Assembly (NCBI GenBank): GCA_016213775.1
Contig: JACQZR010000088.1
Location: forward strand, 24,876-88,875
Length of the DNA stretch: 64,000 bases
Origin: Acidobacteriota bacterium
GTDB lineage: Bacteria; Acidobacteriota; Terriglobia; Bryobacterales; Bryobacteraceae
Reading direction: 5' to 3'
The position numbers and the translations under genes were made by a program. Shown one piece after another: positions 24,881 to 33,158 of this stretch. The notes beneath the pieces are model-generated. The model was not told the origin of the DNA. It worked only from the letters and a program-made list of their open reading frames with translations, and did no database searches. The number at the start of each line of letters is the position of its first letter. Within the stretch, counting starts at the first letter, position 1.

Positions 24881-24925
24881 ATGCTTTACTCCGCCTACAG
24901 CTTTAGCTTTCGATTCTGGTGCTGA
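24881..24925 (+). CDS. Aromatic leader peptide of the aroF attenuator
   Basis: A 14-codon frame, MLYSAYSFSFRFWC then TGA, too short to be found by ordinary gene calling. It has two Tyr, three Phe and one Trp among 14 residues, all within codons 3-13. Such density of the three end products, directly between a strong promoter and an intrinsic terminator upstream of DAHP synthase, is the signature of a ribosome-mediated transcription attenuator like trpL or pheL. Its ATG lies at the predicted transcription start, so translation would be leaderless, as is known for some trp leader peptides. Codons 4-6 form one arm of an RNA stem. Function is inferred from structure, not shown. Confidence 0.75.
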   Translation: MLYSAYSFSFRFWC

Positions 24926-25012
24926 ACCGGGATCCCGTGGGCGGCGTTTTCAAGCGTTAAGATTTCCGGTATTCGAACCAAGCCCACTCGCAAAGAGTGG
25001 GCTTTCTCTTTT
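24891..25012 (+). promoter_or_regulatory. Transcription attenuator with alternative RNA stems upstream of aroF
   Basis: Segment 1 (24891-24898, CCGCCTAC, within leader codons 4-6) pairs with segment 2 (24937-24944, GTGGGCGG; one G-U). Segment 2 also pairs with segment 3 (GTGGGC 24937-24942 with GCCCAC 24982-24987), giving an antiterminator. Segment 3 pairs with segment 4 to form the terminator at 24981-25003. The pairings are mutually exclusive. A ribosome stalled early, at Tyr or Phe codons, covers segment 1 and frees segment 2 to sequester segment 3. A ribosome reaching the stop codon would cover toward segment 2 and allow termination. A CGGGATCCCG palindrome (24928-24937) abuts segment 2. 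Confidence 0.72.
24981..25012 (+). terminator. Intrinsic terminator of the aroF leader
   Basis: A perfect 9-bp stem AGCCCACTC / GAGTGGGCT (24981-24989 and 24995-25003) with a GCAAA loop is followed by tttctctttt. It lies 27 bp upstream of the aroF start and downstream of the promoter, so it acts on aroF transcription itself rather than ending the upstream tacT gene. Confidence 0.85.
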
Positions 25013-25038
25013 ATCGGGCCCACAGGAAGGAACTTGTC

Positions 25039-26079
25039 ATGATCGTCTCCATGAAGCGCTACGCCACTAAGGCGGAAATCCAGTCTGTCTGCGACCGTAT
25101 CCTCGACTTCGGCTACAAAATCCACGCCATCGAAGGCGAAGAGCGTGTCGTCATTGGCGCCGTCGGCGTTGGCGACGTCACCGCCTGCCTGGAATCCCTC
25201 GAAGCCTTGCCATGCGTCGAGAAAGCCGTCCGCATCTCCGCCCCTTACAAATTCGTCAGCAAGGAGTTCCGTACCTCCAAAACCGTCATTCGCATCAACG
25301 GCGGCGGCATCGAAATCGGCGGCGATGACTTCATCGTCATGGCCGGCCCCTGCTCGGTCGAAAGCGAAAAGCAGATCATGGAATCCGCCCACGCCGTCGT
25401 CAAAGCAGGCGCGAAAGTCCTCCGCGGCGGTGCCTTCAAACCCCGCACATCCCCCTACGATTTCCAGGGCCTTGAAGAGGAAGGTCTCAAACTCCTTCGC
25501 AAAGCCAAACAAGCCACCGGTCTCGCCATCATCACCGAAATTATGTCCGACCGCGACGTCGACCTCGTCGCCGAATACGCCGACATCATGCAGGTGGGTG
25601 CGCGCAACATGCAGAACTTCGCGCTCCTCAAAACCCTCGGCAGATGCCAGCGCCCCGTCATGCTCAAGCGCGGTATGAGCTCCACCATCCGCGAGCTCCT
25701 CATGTCCGCCGAATACGTCGTCGCCCACGGCAACTCCCAGGTCATCCTTTGCGAGCGCGGGATCCGCACCTTCGAAACCGCAACCCGCAACACGTGCGAC
25801 ATCGTCGCCGTCCCGGTGCTCCAGGAGATGACTCACCTCCCCGTCGTCCTCGACCCGAGCCATGCCACCGGCAAACGGAGCCTCGTCCCCGCGCTCTCCC
25901 GCGCCGCTGTCGCCATCGGCGCCGACGGCCTCATCCTCGAAGTCCATCCCTGCCCCGAAAAGGCCGTCAGTGATGGCGCGCAGTCACTCCACATTGATGA
26001 GTTCGAGCGCATGATGGCCAGCCTCAAGGGCTACGTCAAACTCTGGAAAGAGTCCCGCCCCGCTCCCGCCACGGTATAG
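25039..26079 (+). CDS. aroF: 3-deoxy-7-phosphoheptulonate (DAHP) synthase, type I beta
   Basis: 346 residues from ATG 25039, with AGGAAGG 8 bp upstream. It condenses phosphoenolpyruvate and erythrose 4-phosphate, the first step of the shikimate pathway. An N-terminal ferredoxin-like regulatory domain (1-75, [20 protein letters not shown]) precedes the KDSA/AroF barrel. Motifs: MAGPCSVES (101-109), [12 protein letters not shown] (133-144), [28 protein letters not shown] and [12 protein letters not shown], carrying the metal and phosphate ligands. This domain order matches Thermotoga-type DAHP synthase, whose N-terminal domain confers Tyr feedback inhibition. Expression appears controlled by the upstream aromatic attenuator. 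The next two genes are tightly linked. Confidence 0.95.
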   Translation: MIVSMKRYATKAEIQSVCDRILDFGYKIHAIEGEERVVIGAVGVGDVTACLESLEALPCVEKAVRISAPYKFVSKEFRTSKTVIRINGGGIEIGGDDFIVMAGPCSVESEKQIMESAHAVVKAGAKVLRGGAFKPRTSPYDFQGLEEEGLKLLRKAKQATGLAIITEIMSDRDVDLVAEYADIMQVGARNMQNFALLKTLGRCQRPVMLKRGMSSTIRELLMSAEYVVAHGNSQVILCERGIRTFETATRNTCDIVAVPVLQEMTHLPVVLDPSHATGKRSLVPALSRAAVAIGADGLILEVHPCPEKAVSDGAQSLHIDEFERMMASLKGYVKLWKESRPAPATV

Positions 26080-26080
26080 C

Positions 26081-27004
26081 ATGAAGGACCCGCGCCCACC
26101 ATGGCATTTCGCGGCCATCTTCGCCGCGCTCCTCGTTGTCTGCGCCGGAGTCTTCATCATCGTCAGCCGCCGGCCTGTCCCGGCGGCCCGGCTCGTCCAG
26201 TATCTTCCCTTCGGTGACCGCGTCCTCATCTCAATCGACGGCCTCGCCCTTCGCAAAGCCGGCCTGATCAAAGCCGTCCCCAGCGTCGCCGAAGAGGCCG
26301 ATTACAGAGACTTCGTCCAGTCAACCGGCTTCAACTACCAGCGCCATCTCGATCACCTCTACCTCTCCGTCGGCAACAACGAAACCCACGCCTGGGTCGT
26401 CGGCCGCTTCGATTGGAAGCGCCTTCAAGCCTACGCAAAGTCGCACGGCGGCGACTGCCGCTCCGTAGTCTGCCGGCTCGATTCCCCCACGCCCGGCCGC
26501 AAAATCAGTTTCCGCCGCAACGGCTCCGGCATCCTCGCCCTCGCCAGCAGCGCCAACCCCGACGCCGTCCAGCGCCTGTTCACCAAACCCGCCACCGCAC
26601 CGCCCCCCGAGCCGCCCCCGCAACCGGTCTGGTTCCTGCTCCCGCACGCCACTCTGCAAACCGCCGCCTCCATGCCCGACGGCTCGCGGATGTTCCTCAG
26701 CGCCATCTCCACTGCCTCGCACGCCTTCATCGCCATCGGCGCGAAAGAGAACGGTTTCCAAGCCACCCTCGACGCCCTCGCCCCCAACGATCAGGAAGCA
26801 CAACAAGCGGTGCGCGAGCTCCAGGCCGCAACCACCGTGCTCAACCGCATGCTCGCTCGCGAAAAACAGACGCCCAATCCGCGCGATCTCAGCGGCGTCC
26901 TCACCCGCGGGGAATTCTCCCAACAAGGCGTCCACATCAAAGGCGCCTGGCCCATCGAGCGCTCCTTCCTCGAATCCATCAACCTCGCCGGATCGGATAA
27001 ATGA
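26081..27004 (+). CDS. Membrane-anchored protein of unknown function
   Basis: 307 residues starting one base after the aroF stop. A single N-terminal transmembrane helix (WHFAAIFAALLVVCAGVFII, about 8-27) is followed by a periplasmic domain. This includes YLPFGDRVLISIDGLALRKAG and a repeat-like ITLDHLYLSVGNNETHAWVVG-type strand pattern, with an internal proline stretch (APPPEPPPQPVW). The layout recalls DUF3352-type anchored proteins common in Acidobacteria, but I cannot assign a family with certainty. No catalytic motif is evident. Its stop overlaps the start of the PfkB gene (ATGA), so the three genes probably form one operon under attenuator control. Confidence 0.72.
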   Translation: MKDPRPPWHFAAIFAALLVVCAGVFIIVSRRPVPAARLVQYLPFGDRVLISIDGLALRKAGLIKAVPSVAEEADYRDFVQSTGFNYQRHLDHLYLSVGNNETHAWVVGRFDWKRLQAYAKSHGGDCRSVVCRLDSPTPGRKISFRRNGSGILALASSANPDAVQRLFTKPATAPPPEPPPQPVWFLLPHATLQTAASMPDGSRMFLSAISTASHAFIAIGAKENGFQATLDALAPNDQEAQQAVRELQAATTVLNRMLAREKQTPNPRDLSGVLTRGEFSQQGVHIKGAWPIERSFLESINLAGSDK

Positions 27005-27921
27005 ACGGCGTCCTCGTCACCGGGAATATCGTCCTCGACATCCTCACCCGGCCCGTCGAGGACATCACCTGGGGCGGCACTCGTTGGGTCGATTCCATCA
27101 CGCAATCTCTCGGCGGCAACGGTGCAAACACCTCCTCAGCTATCGCCATGCTTGGCGTCCCCGCACGCTTGATCGGCGCAGTCGGCAACGATCCCTTCGG
27201 CGATGCAGCCATCGCCCGCCTTCACGAATGTGGTGTGGACACCTCACTCGTCGAGCGCCTCTCTTCCGGCACCGCCACCACCGTCGCCCTCGTCCGCTCC
27301 GATGGTGCCCGCGCCTTCCTCCATCGCCCCGGTGTCAGCCGCGACGTCTTCTCCGGCGATTTCCAACCCACCTCCGCCATGGCCGCCGACTGCACCCGCC
27401 TCCACATCGGCAATCCATTCGCGTTGAAGAACATCCGCGGCAAAGCGCCCTCTATCCTGCGTCAGGCCCGCGAGCTTGGCCTCGCCACGTCGCTCGACAC
27501 CGCGTGGGACGCCCTCGACGAATGGATGACCGTCCTCGGTCCCAGCCTGCCCCACACACAAATCCTTTTTTGCAACGAAGACGAAGCCCACAAACTCACC
27601 GGCTCCTCTGACCCCACAACGGTGGCCGCTCGCCTCCGCGATCGTGGTGCCTCCATCATCGTCCTCAAACTCGGACCCAACGGCTGCGCCATCTGCACCA
27701 GCGAGGGCGAACAGCATATCCCCGCGTTCCCCGTCCAAGCCATCGACACCACCGGTGCGGGCGACTGCTTCGCGGGAGCCTTCCTCGCCGCCCTCCAACG
27801 CAACTGCCCCCTCCCCCAGGCCGCCCGCATCGCCAACGCCGTCGGCGCTCTCAACGTCCAATCCATCGGCGGCACCAGCGGGCTCCGCTCCTGGGAAGCG
27901 ACCCTCGCCTGGATCGGTTGA
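27001..27921 (+). CDS. PfkB-family carbohydrate kinase
   Basis: 306 residues, overlapping the preceding stop by ATGA. PfkB signatures are present: an N-terminal SLGGNGANTSSAIAMLGVPA glycine-rich block (about 36-55), and the C-terminal DTTGAGDCFAGAFLAAL motif (about 250-266) with catalytic Asp in GAGD. ILFCNEDEAHKLTG is the usual nucleotide-proximal strand. Family members phosphorylate ribose, fructose, adenosine and related sugars or nucleosides; substrate is not predictable here. Its linkage to aroF is unusual and could be just positional, since supply of erythrose 4-phosphate is only one speculative connection. Confidence 0.88.
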   Translation: MNGVLVTGNIVLDILTRPVEDITWGGTRWVDSITQSLGGNGANTSSAIAMLGVPARLIGAVGNDPFGDAAIARLHECGVDTSLVERLSSGTATTVALVRSDGARAFLHRPGVSRDVFSGDFQPTSAMAADCTRLHIGNPFALKNIRGKAPSILRQARELGLATSLDTAWDALDEWMTVLGPSLPHTQILFCNEDEAHKLTGSSDPTTVAARLRDRGASIIVLKLGPNGCAICTSEGEQHIPAFPVQAIDTTGAGDCFAGAFLAALQRNCPLPQAARIANAVGALNVQSIGGTSGLRSWEATLAWIG

Positions 27922-28010
27922 AAAAACTTCGCGTCCTTGTCGATTTCTCCGTCGTCCAATTGAGGTATAGGTAGAGCCCGAAAGAAACTCACATAGAGGA
28001 AACGACACCA

Positions 28011-28271
28011 ATGCGATCCATGCTTATCTTGAAAGCGAGCCCCGAAAGCGAAGCCGCCGTCATGCTCGCCGGCGAAGAACTCCAGGCAAGCTCCAAAGGC
28101 GCCAAAGTCAAATTCGGACCTACACGGAAACCCACTGTCGTCGACGGCCCCTTCGCCGAAACCAAAGAGCTCATCGCCGGCTTACGGCTAGAGTCCGCTG
28201 ACTTCGGCCCTGAAGTGGCTGCCCGGGAAGATGCCCTCCGCGCCGAGATCGAGAAAAGGAAAACTCGTTAA
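28011..28271 (+). CDS. Short YCII-related (DGPF) domain protein
   Basis: 86 residues from ATG 28011, with GAGGAAA about 7 bp upstream. The sequence MRSMLILKASPESEAAVMLA, then VVDGPFAETKELIAGLRL, contains the DGPF-type motif of YCII-related proteins. It is shorter than usual: the middle that normally separates these blocks is compressed, so it may be a variant or an internally deleted copy. The C-terminal helix is charged. Function is unknown; such genes often neighbour ECF sigma factors. It is followed 3 bp later by a DoxX-like gene, with which it is presumably co-transcribed. Confidence 0.75.
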   Translation: MRSMLILKASPESEAAVMLAGEELQASSKGAKVKFGPTRKPTVVDGPFAETKELIAGLRLESADFGPEVAAREDALRAEIEKRKTR

Positions 28272-28274
28272 CCC

Positions 28275-28649
28275 ATGTCAAAAGCGACCATCTGGACCGG
28301 ACGCGTTCTCACCGCCCTCACCGGTCTCATGCTCCTCTTCGCCGGCATCAACGCCCTGTTTCTACAAACGCCCGAAATGAAAGTCGGCTTCGAGAAATTC
28401 GGTTATCCGCCGCAAAGCCTCGTGCCCATCGGCATCGCTGCATTCCTCGGCGGACTGCTCTACCTCATCCCGAGAACATCGATGCTCGGCGCAATCCTGC
28501 TCACCGCCTACCTCGGCGGCGCAACCGCAACACACGTGCGCGCTTCCGACGGGCTCTTCCCTATCCCGATCACCGTCGGGTGTCTCATCTGGCTCGGTCT
28601 CTACCTGCGCGAGGAGCGCATCCGGGCCCTCGTGCCTCTCCGCAAATAA
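28275..28649 (+). CDS. DoxX-like integral membrane protein
   Basis: 124 residues with four predicted transmembrane helices: WTGRVLTALTGLMLLFAGI, SLVPIGIAAFLGGLLYLI, SMLGAILLTAYLGGATATHV and ITVGCLIWLGLYL. The arrangement, and the LTAYLGGATATHVR motif with its conserved His, match DoxX-like proteins. Role unknown; relatives appear near redox or stress genes. The start is 3 bp after the YCII-like stop. It is convergent with the yoeB relic downstream, and no clear terminator separates them. Confidence 0.85.
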   Translation: MSKATIWTGRVLTALTGLMLLFAGINALFLQTPEMKVGFEKFGYPPQSLVPIGIAAFLGGLLYLIPRTSMLGAILLTAYLGGATATHVRASDGLFPIPITVGCLIWLGLYLREERIRALVPLRK

Positions 28650-28715
28650 CCGCTCCTTGCACGGCCCACCGTGGCGAGGTAAGCTGCGGCACCGCAGGAC
28701 GCTCTACCATTTGAG

Positions 28716-28922
28716 TCAATAGTGGAATCGGCAGGAGACTATTCGGATTCTGTCCGGCATGACTTCATAAACAATCCGGTGTTCCTGGTTCAGCCTTCTC
28801 GACCAGCAGCCGGTCAATTCGTGCTTCAAAGGCTCAGGCTTGCCGATTCCCTGGAATGGATCCCGCTGAATCTCCCGAATGATCCGAATCGCTATTAGCG
28901 CGAATCCCCTCTTTCCGAGCAA
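28716..28922 (-). pseudogene. YoeB-like toxin remnant lacking its N-terminus
   Basis: The C-terminal two thirds of a Txe/YoeB mRNA interferase is clear: DPFQGIGKPEPLKHELTG, CWSRRLNQEHRIVYEV, and the terminal CRFHY with catalytic His. The first 22 or so residues of the usual 84-residue toxin (the W-x-D-Y-x-Y-W region) are absent. The frame opens MLGKRGFALIAI instead, inside the antitoxin gene in another frame. This indicates a deletion that removed the end of the antitoxin gene and the start of the toxin gene. Loss of toxicity is likely but unproven, since the C-terminal catalytic residues remain. No toxin start with a ribosome-binding site is visible. Confidence 0.7.
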
Positions 28923-29076
28923 GCGCGGACAACAACCGCTCTTTCATGGCCGGTGACTTCAGCAAATGCGCCGTCTCTCTTTCGGAAGAGATCTCGCGCC
29001 ACAACTCGATAGGGACAATCACAGCAGTCGGCTCTCCTGCTTCATTGGATACAATTTGGATCTCCGGCTCCGCCAT
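28834..29076 (-). CDS. Short Phd/YefM-like antitoxin with aberrant C-terminus
   Basis: 80 residues. MAEPEIQIVSNEAGEPTAV, then IVPIELWREI...ERETAHLLKSPAMKERLLSA, matches the short antitoxins that accompany YoeB toxins (E-T-A-x-L-L-x-S-P is diagnostic). After ARKEGI the sequence becomes Ser/Asp/Gly-rich (RANSDSDHSGDS) with no family resemblance and overlaps the toxin remnant out of frame for nearly 90 bp. The normal C-terminal toxin-binding tail is therefore lost. The gene may still produce a DNA-binding fragment. The promoter region lies between it and the divergent yceD gene. Confidence 0.65.
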   Translation of the reverse strand: MAEPEIQIVSNEAGEPTAVIVPIELWREISSERETAHLLKSPAMKERLLSALARKEGIRANSDSDHSGDSAGSIPGNRQA

Positions 29077-29125
29077 GGTCCTAGTCTAGCGCAAGCGCAT
29101 CAGCCTGACTTGAGGCTCACGAATT

Positions 29126-29155
29126 TTGATCCCGCCCCTGCAAACACGCTATACT
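29126..29155 (+). promoter_or_regulatory. Promoter of the yceD-rpmF-plsX operon
   Basis: TTGATC (29126-29131) and TATACT (29150-29155) with 18-bp spacing. Expected transcription start near 29162, about 34 bp before the GTG of the yceD gene. Position and direction suit the housekeeping operon that follows. Confidence 0.6.
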
Positions 29156-29195
29156 AAGTTCTTTGTGCCTGCCTTACCGGGCCAGGGAGAGTTGT

Positions 29196-29714
29196 GTGTT
29201 CTTTTCTGTCAGAGACCTGGAATTACGGAAAGTCGAGTTCGATACGAGTTTTCCGCCCGGTAAGATTGATTTCCTTGATCCGAACCTGCACCAGCAGGGG
29301 GACTTGAGGACGCGGGGCAGCGTGGAGTTGTTGAGCCATACGCTGGGCGAACTCCGGGTGAAGGGTCATTTGGCCGTCTCCATGACTGCGCCGTGTGACC
29401 GTTGTCTGGAAGCGGCGGTGTCCCACATCGACTCCGATTTCGACTTGTTCTACGAGCCTGCGTCGATCGCGGTGGAACAGGAAGAAGTCGAGCTCGGTGA
29501 AGGGGAGACCGAAATCGGCTACTACGAGGGCGACGGAATCGAACTCGGAGAAGTGCTCCGTGAGTTTGTCATTCTCGCCATGCCGATGCAGAAGCTGTGC
29601 CAGGCGGAATGCAAAGGGATTTGTCCGGTTTGCGGACAGAATAGAAATTTGACTGCCTGCCACTGCGAGGTGAAGCCCGCGGACGACCGGTGGGCCGTGT
29701 TGAAGAATTTGTAG
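29196..29714 (+). CDS. yceD: YceD family (DUF177) protein
   Basis: 172 residues from GTG 29196, chosen because AGGGAGAG sits 4 bp upstream; a TTG at 29163 would add 11 residues. The protein has an N-terminal beta domain (LELRKVEFDTSFPPGKIDF) and CDRCLE (about 69-74). Its C-terminal pair ECKGICPVCGQNRN...CHC is cysteine-rich and probably binds zinc. DUF177 proteins are linked to 23S rRNA accumulation and lie next to rpmF in most bacteria, as here (13 bp). Length and motifs are normal. Confidence 0.92.
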   Translation: MFFSVRDLELRKVEFDTSFPPGKIDFLDPNLHQQGDLRTRGSVELLSHTLGELRVKGHLAVSMTAPCDRCLEAAVSHIDSDFDLFYEPASIAVEQEEVELGEGETEIGYYEGDGIELGEVLREFVILAMPMQKLCQAECKGICPVCGQNRNLTACHCEVKPADDRWAVLKNL

Positions 29715-29727
29715 CAAGGAATCGAAA

Positions 29728-29910
29728 ATGCCGAATCCAAAACGACGTCACTCCAAGCGCCGCACCAGCCAGCGCCGCGCCCACGATCACATTGCCGCTC
29801 CCGCGATGGCCGAATGCCCCAAGTGCGGTGAGAAGAAAGCGCCGCACCGTGTTTGCCCGCACTGCGGCGTCTACAAGGGCCGCGAAGTCATCGAGGTCGC
29901 CGAACAGTAA
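29728..29910 (+). CDS. rpmF: 50S ribosomal protein L32
   Basis: 60 residues, very basic N-terminus (MPNPKRRHSKRRTSQRRAHD) and a zinc-ribbon CPKCGEKK...VCPHCGVYKG with all four cysteines, i.e. the zinc-binding (C+) form. AAGGAA lies 8 bp before the ATG. It is flanked by yceD and plsX, the conserved order linking ribosome and phospholipid synthesis genes. Confidence 0.97.
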   Translation: MPNPKRRHSKRRTSQRRAHDHIAAPAMAECPKCGEKKAPHRVCPHCGVYKGREVIEVAEQ

Positions 29911-29956
29911 GCTTGCCCGGCGTGCTCACGACACGCCCTAAGGACCCCCATTCCAT

Positions 29957-30988
29957 ATGGTCACCATTGCGGTAGACGCCATGGGCGGAGATCATGCGCC
30001 CAAGGCGGAAGTCGAAGGGGCAATACGCGCGGTTAAGAGCCTCCCGGTCGAAGTGGTTCTGGTCGGCAAAGAGGACGTCATCCGCCAGGAGTTGGACGCC
30101 CACGATTCCGATTGGAAAGCGCTGCCAGTGCGCATTCAACATGCCAGCGAAGTTATCACGATGGATGACAGCGCTGCCAAGGCAATGCGGACGAAGAAGG
30201 ATAGCTCGATTCGCGTAGCCTCGCGAATGGTCCGCGATGGCCATGCGCAAGGCGTGGTATCGGCCGGCAACACCGGCGCTGCGATGGCGACCGCCAAACT
30301 GGTGCAGGGGATGCTGCCTGGCGTGGAACGTCCGGCTCTCGCTTCCATCTTCCCGACGCTCAAGGGAGCACCTGCCGTCATGGTGGATGTCGGAGCCAAT
30401 GTCGATTCGACACCTCGCATGCTGGCGCAGTTCGCAATCATGGGCGAGATTTACTACCGCGTGATTTTCCGGACCGCGCGGCCCAAGGTCGGAATCCTCT
30501 CCATCGGCGAAGAGGAGCATAAGGGCAACGACCTGACACGCACGGCAACGCACCTGCTGAAGGGGCTGCCGTTGAACTTCATCGGCAATGTGGAAGGCCG
30601 CGACCTTTTCACGGGGAACGTGGATGTCATCGTCTGCGATGGCTTCATCGGCAACGTTGCGTTGAAGGTGAGTGAAGGCCTGGTGGATGTGATCAAGCAT
30701 ATGCTGCAGGAGTCGCTGCGCTCCACCATCACTCGTCAGATTGGGTATGTGCTGTCGCGAGCGGCGTACGCCGATTTCAAGAAGCGCCTGGATTATTCGG
30801 AATACGGCGGCGTGCCACTGCTCGGAGTGAAGGGCGTCTGCATCATTTCGCACGGACGGTCGAATGCGAACGCCATCAAGAATGCGATTCGCGTGGCCGC
30901 GGAATTTACGAGTTCCGGCATCAACGCGCGCATCGAGGAAGAGCTTCGGCATTCTTCTTTTGGCGGTGCCGCCGCTGCCGGGGAATAG
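29957..30988 (+). CDS. plsX: Phosphate acyltransferase PlsX
   Basis: 343 residues. PlsX makes acyl-phosphate from acyl-ACP, the first step in the PlsX/PlsY route to phosphatidic acid, at the inner face of the membrane. The start [13 protein letters not shown] is diagnostic. Other conserved parts are [54 protein letters not shown] and [15 protein letters not shown]. Length is normal. It lies 46 bp downstream of rpmF; no fabH follows, and dsbD lies next instead. Expression is likely from the yceD promoter. Confidence 0.97.
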   Translation: MVTIAVDAMGGDHAPKAEVEGAIRAVKSLPVEVVLVGKEDVIRQELDAHDSDWKALPVRIQHASEVITMDDSAAKAMRTKKDSSIRVASRMVRDGHAQGVVSAGNTGAAMATAKLVQGMLPGVERPALASIFPTLKGAPAVMVDVGANVDSTPRMLAQFAIMGEIYYRVIFRTARPKVGILSIGEEEHKGNDLTRTATHLLKGLPLNFIGNVEGRDLFTGNVDVIVCDGFIGNVALKVSEGLVDVIKHMLQESLRSTITRQIGYVLSRAAYADFKKRLDYSEYGGVPLLGVKGVCIISHGRSNANAIKNAIRVAAEFTSSGINARIEEELRHSSFGGAAAAGE

Positions 30989-31036
30989 CCGCGCCCGCTC
31001 AAGTCATACAATGAAGGGAGGCTCCCCCTTTCGTCT

Positions 31037-32983
31037 ATGAAATTACGTTTGCTCTCACGATCGCTTCCGGCACTACTCCTCTGCCTCCCTCTGTCCGCTC
31101 AAACAAAACGCATCAGTCCCGTTTCGTGGACGTTGGAGATGTTGCAGGCCGACGCGCGTCCCGGCGGGGTCGCGGTGGGCAAGCTCACTGCGACCATTCA
31201 GGAACCGTGGCACCTGTATTCGCCCACTACGCCGCCCGGGGGGCCGATCATTACTTCGATGGGGGTGGCCGACAATCCGGCTATCGCCAAGGTGGAAGTG
31301 CTGCGTCCGCAGCCGGTGCGGAAACTGGATCCCAACTTCGGCATCGACACCGAGACCTACGATAAGCAGGCGGTGTTCTATCTGAGGCTGACGCTGGCGC
31401 CGGGGGCTGCCGAGTCGCCGGTGGAAGTGACGGCTAACGTGCGCTATCAGGCATGCACGGATACGCAGTGTCTGCCTCCGGTGCGGAAGTCGGCTGCGGC
31501 GACTCTGCAGGTGAAGGCCTCGGCGAGCGAGCTGAAGTGGGAGATGCCCGCTGGCTACGCGGTGGTGCCGGAATCGAAGGTCCCGGAATCGAAGGGGAAG
31601 CCCGCCGCAACGCCTGCTGCCGGGAAGGCGTCGCCACCGTCCGCCCCCGCCAAGCCGCAAGGCGCGGGCGAACTCATCCAGTTCGCCATTGTCGCCTTTG
31701 GGCTGGGGCTGGCCTCCATCTTTACACCGTGCGTGTTTCCGATGATCCCGTTCACCGTGACCTATTTTCTCAATCAGAAGTCGGGCGGACGTGCGGACAG
31801 TATTATTCAGGCCGCGGTGTTCTCCGGCGGCATTGTATTGTTGTTCACTTCGTTGGGCCTGCTGGCGACAGCGATCATGGGGCCGTTCGGAGTGGTGCAA
31901 CTGGGGGCGAACTTGTGGGTGAACCTGTTCATCTTTGCAGTGTTCACCGCTTTTTCCTTCAGCCTGCTGGGCGCATTTGAGATCACGCTGCCATCGGGGC
32001 TGCTGACGAAGATGAACAGCATGTCGGAACGCGGCGGATACCTTGGGTCGCTGCTGATGGGACTGACGTTTTCGTTGACCTCCTTTGCCTGCGTGGGTCC
32101 GTTTGTGGGGAGCCTGCTGGCCGCGTCCGTACAGGGCGACAAGCTACAGCCCACCATCGGCATGCTGGGATTCTCTTCGGGGTTGGCCTCTCCATTCTTT
32201 CTGCTGGCACTCTTTCCTTCCACCATGTCGCGGATGCCGCGCAGCGGAGGCTGGCTGCCCCGCGTCAAAACTGTATTTGGGTTCATCCTGCTGGCTATCT
32301 CGCTGAAGTATCTGAGTAACATCGACCAGGTATTACAGTGGGGGTTCCTGACACGCGAGCGTTTTCTGGCGGCTTGGGTAGTGCTTTTCGCGTTACCGGG
32401 GCTGTATCTGTTCGGCTTCATCCGGATGGAGGGAATAAAACCGGATCAGCAACTGGGTGTATCCCGTGCGCTAATCGCAGCATTATTCCTGATCTTTGCC
32501 ATCAGCCTATTGCCCGGAATGTTCGGCGGCAAGCTCGGTGAACTGGACGCGTATGTGCCGCTGGCCCAGGAAGGCTCGTATTCCAACAGCGCCACTGGAG
32601 AGAGGCTGACATGGATGAAGGATCAGTATCCGGAGGCTCTAGCCAAGGCCAAGCAGGAGAACAAGCTGCTGTTTGTGAACTTCACCGGGCACACCTGCAC
32701 CAACTGTAAGTGGATGAAATCGAACATGTTTCCGAAGCCGGAAGTGATGGCGGAGCTGAAGAAGTTCGTGCTTGTGGAACTGTACAACGACGGTGCCGAC
32801 GCGACCGCGGAGAAGATACAGGACCTGCAGCAGAGCAAGTTCAACACGATCGCGGTGCCGTTCTACGCTCTGATGGATGGAGACGAGAAAGTGATTGCGA
32901 CGTTTCCGCGGCTCACCCGCGACGCCAAGGAGTTCGTGTCGTTTCTGCAAACCGGGCAAGGGGAAAAGGCACCCTCCTTATAA
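31037..32983 (+). CDS. dsbD: Thiol:disulfide interchange protein DsbD
   Basis: 648 residues. DsbD moves electrons from cytoplasmic thioredoxin to periplasmic thiols. A signal peptide (MKLRLLSRSLPALLLCLPLSA) precedes an N-terminal periplasmic domain with Cys140 and Cys145 in CTDTQCLPP. The membrane domain (about 215-500) has eight helices and the paired cysteines in TPCVFPMIPF and SFACVGPFVG. The C-terminal thioredoxin-like domain has FVNFTGHTCTNC, with CxxC at 554-557. All three cysteine pairs are present. The gene appears monocistronic, 48 bp after plsX. No cytochrome c maturation gene is nearby. Confidence 0.93.
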   Translation: MKLRLLSRSLPALLLCLPLSAQTKRISPVSWTLEMLQADARPGGVAVGKLTATIQEPWHLYSPTTPPGGPIITSMGVADNPAIAKVEVLRPQPVRKLDPNFGIDTETYDKQAVFYLRLTLAPGAAESPVEVTANVRYQACTDTQCLPPVRKSAAATLQVKASASELKWEMPAGYAVVPESKVPESKGKPAATPAAGKASPPSAPAKPQGAGELIQFAIVAFGLGLASIFTPCVFPMIPFTVTYFLNQKSGGRADSIIQAAVFSGGIVLLFTSLGLLATAIMGPFGVVQLGANLWVNLFIFAVFTAFSFSLLGAFEITLPSGLLTKMNSMSERGGYLGSLLMGLTFSLTSFACVGPFVGSLLAASVQGDKLQPTIGMLGFSSGLASPFFLLALFPSTMSRMPRSGGWLPRVKTVFGFILLAISLKYLSNIDQVLQWGFLTRERFLAAWVVLFALPGLYLFGFIRMEGIKPDQQLGVSRALIAALFLIFAISLLPGMFGGKLGELDAYVPLAQEGSYSNSATGERLTWMKDQYPEALAKAKQENKLLFVNFTGHTCTNCKWMKSNMFPKPEVMAELKKFVLVELYNDGADATAEKIQDLQQSKFNTIAVPFYALMDGDEKVIATFPRLTRDAKEFVSFLQTGQGEKAPSL

Positions 32984-33158
32984 CCCGTCCGGCACTATCC
33001 CACCGTTTCGTTTTCGTTCTACTCCTTACTTTCCACTACATTTTTCAGTACTAAAACGTGATGTGCCTGCTACTGTTCCGCTGACACAATAAGTGTGTCG
33101 GAAGCGTAGTTATTCAAGACCGCTCCGGCGACCAACAGAACAGCACGAGGTATACAGC

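Noticed and set aside
24895..25947. Long open frame antisense to aroF
   Set aside because: Its composition is the mirror of the conserved DAHP synthase sequence, with no recognisable domain.
28683..28720. Minus-strand tRNA-like D-arm sequence (CTCAAATGGTAGAGC) beside the yoeB relic
   Set aside because: No acceptor stem, 7-nt anticodon loop or T-arm can be built around it; the CTGCGG/CCGCAG stem has only a 2-nt loop.
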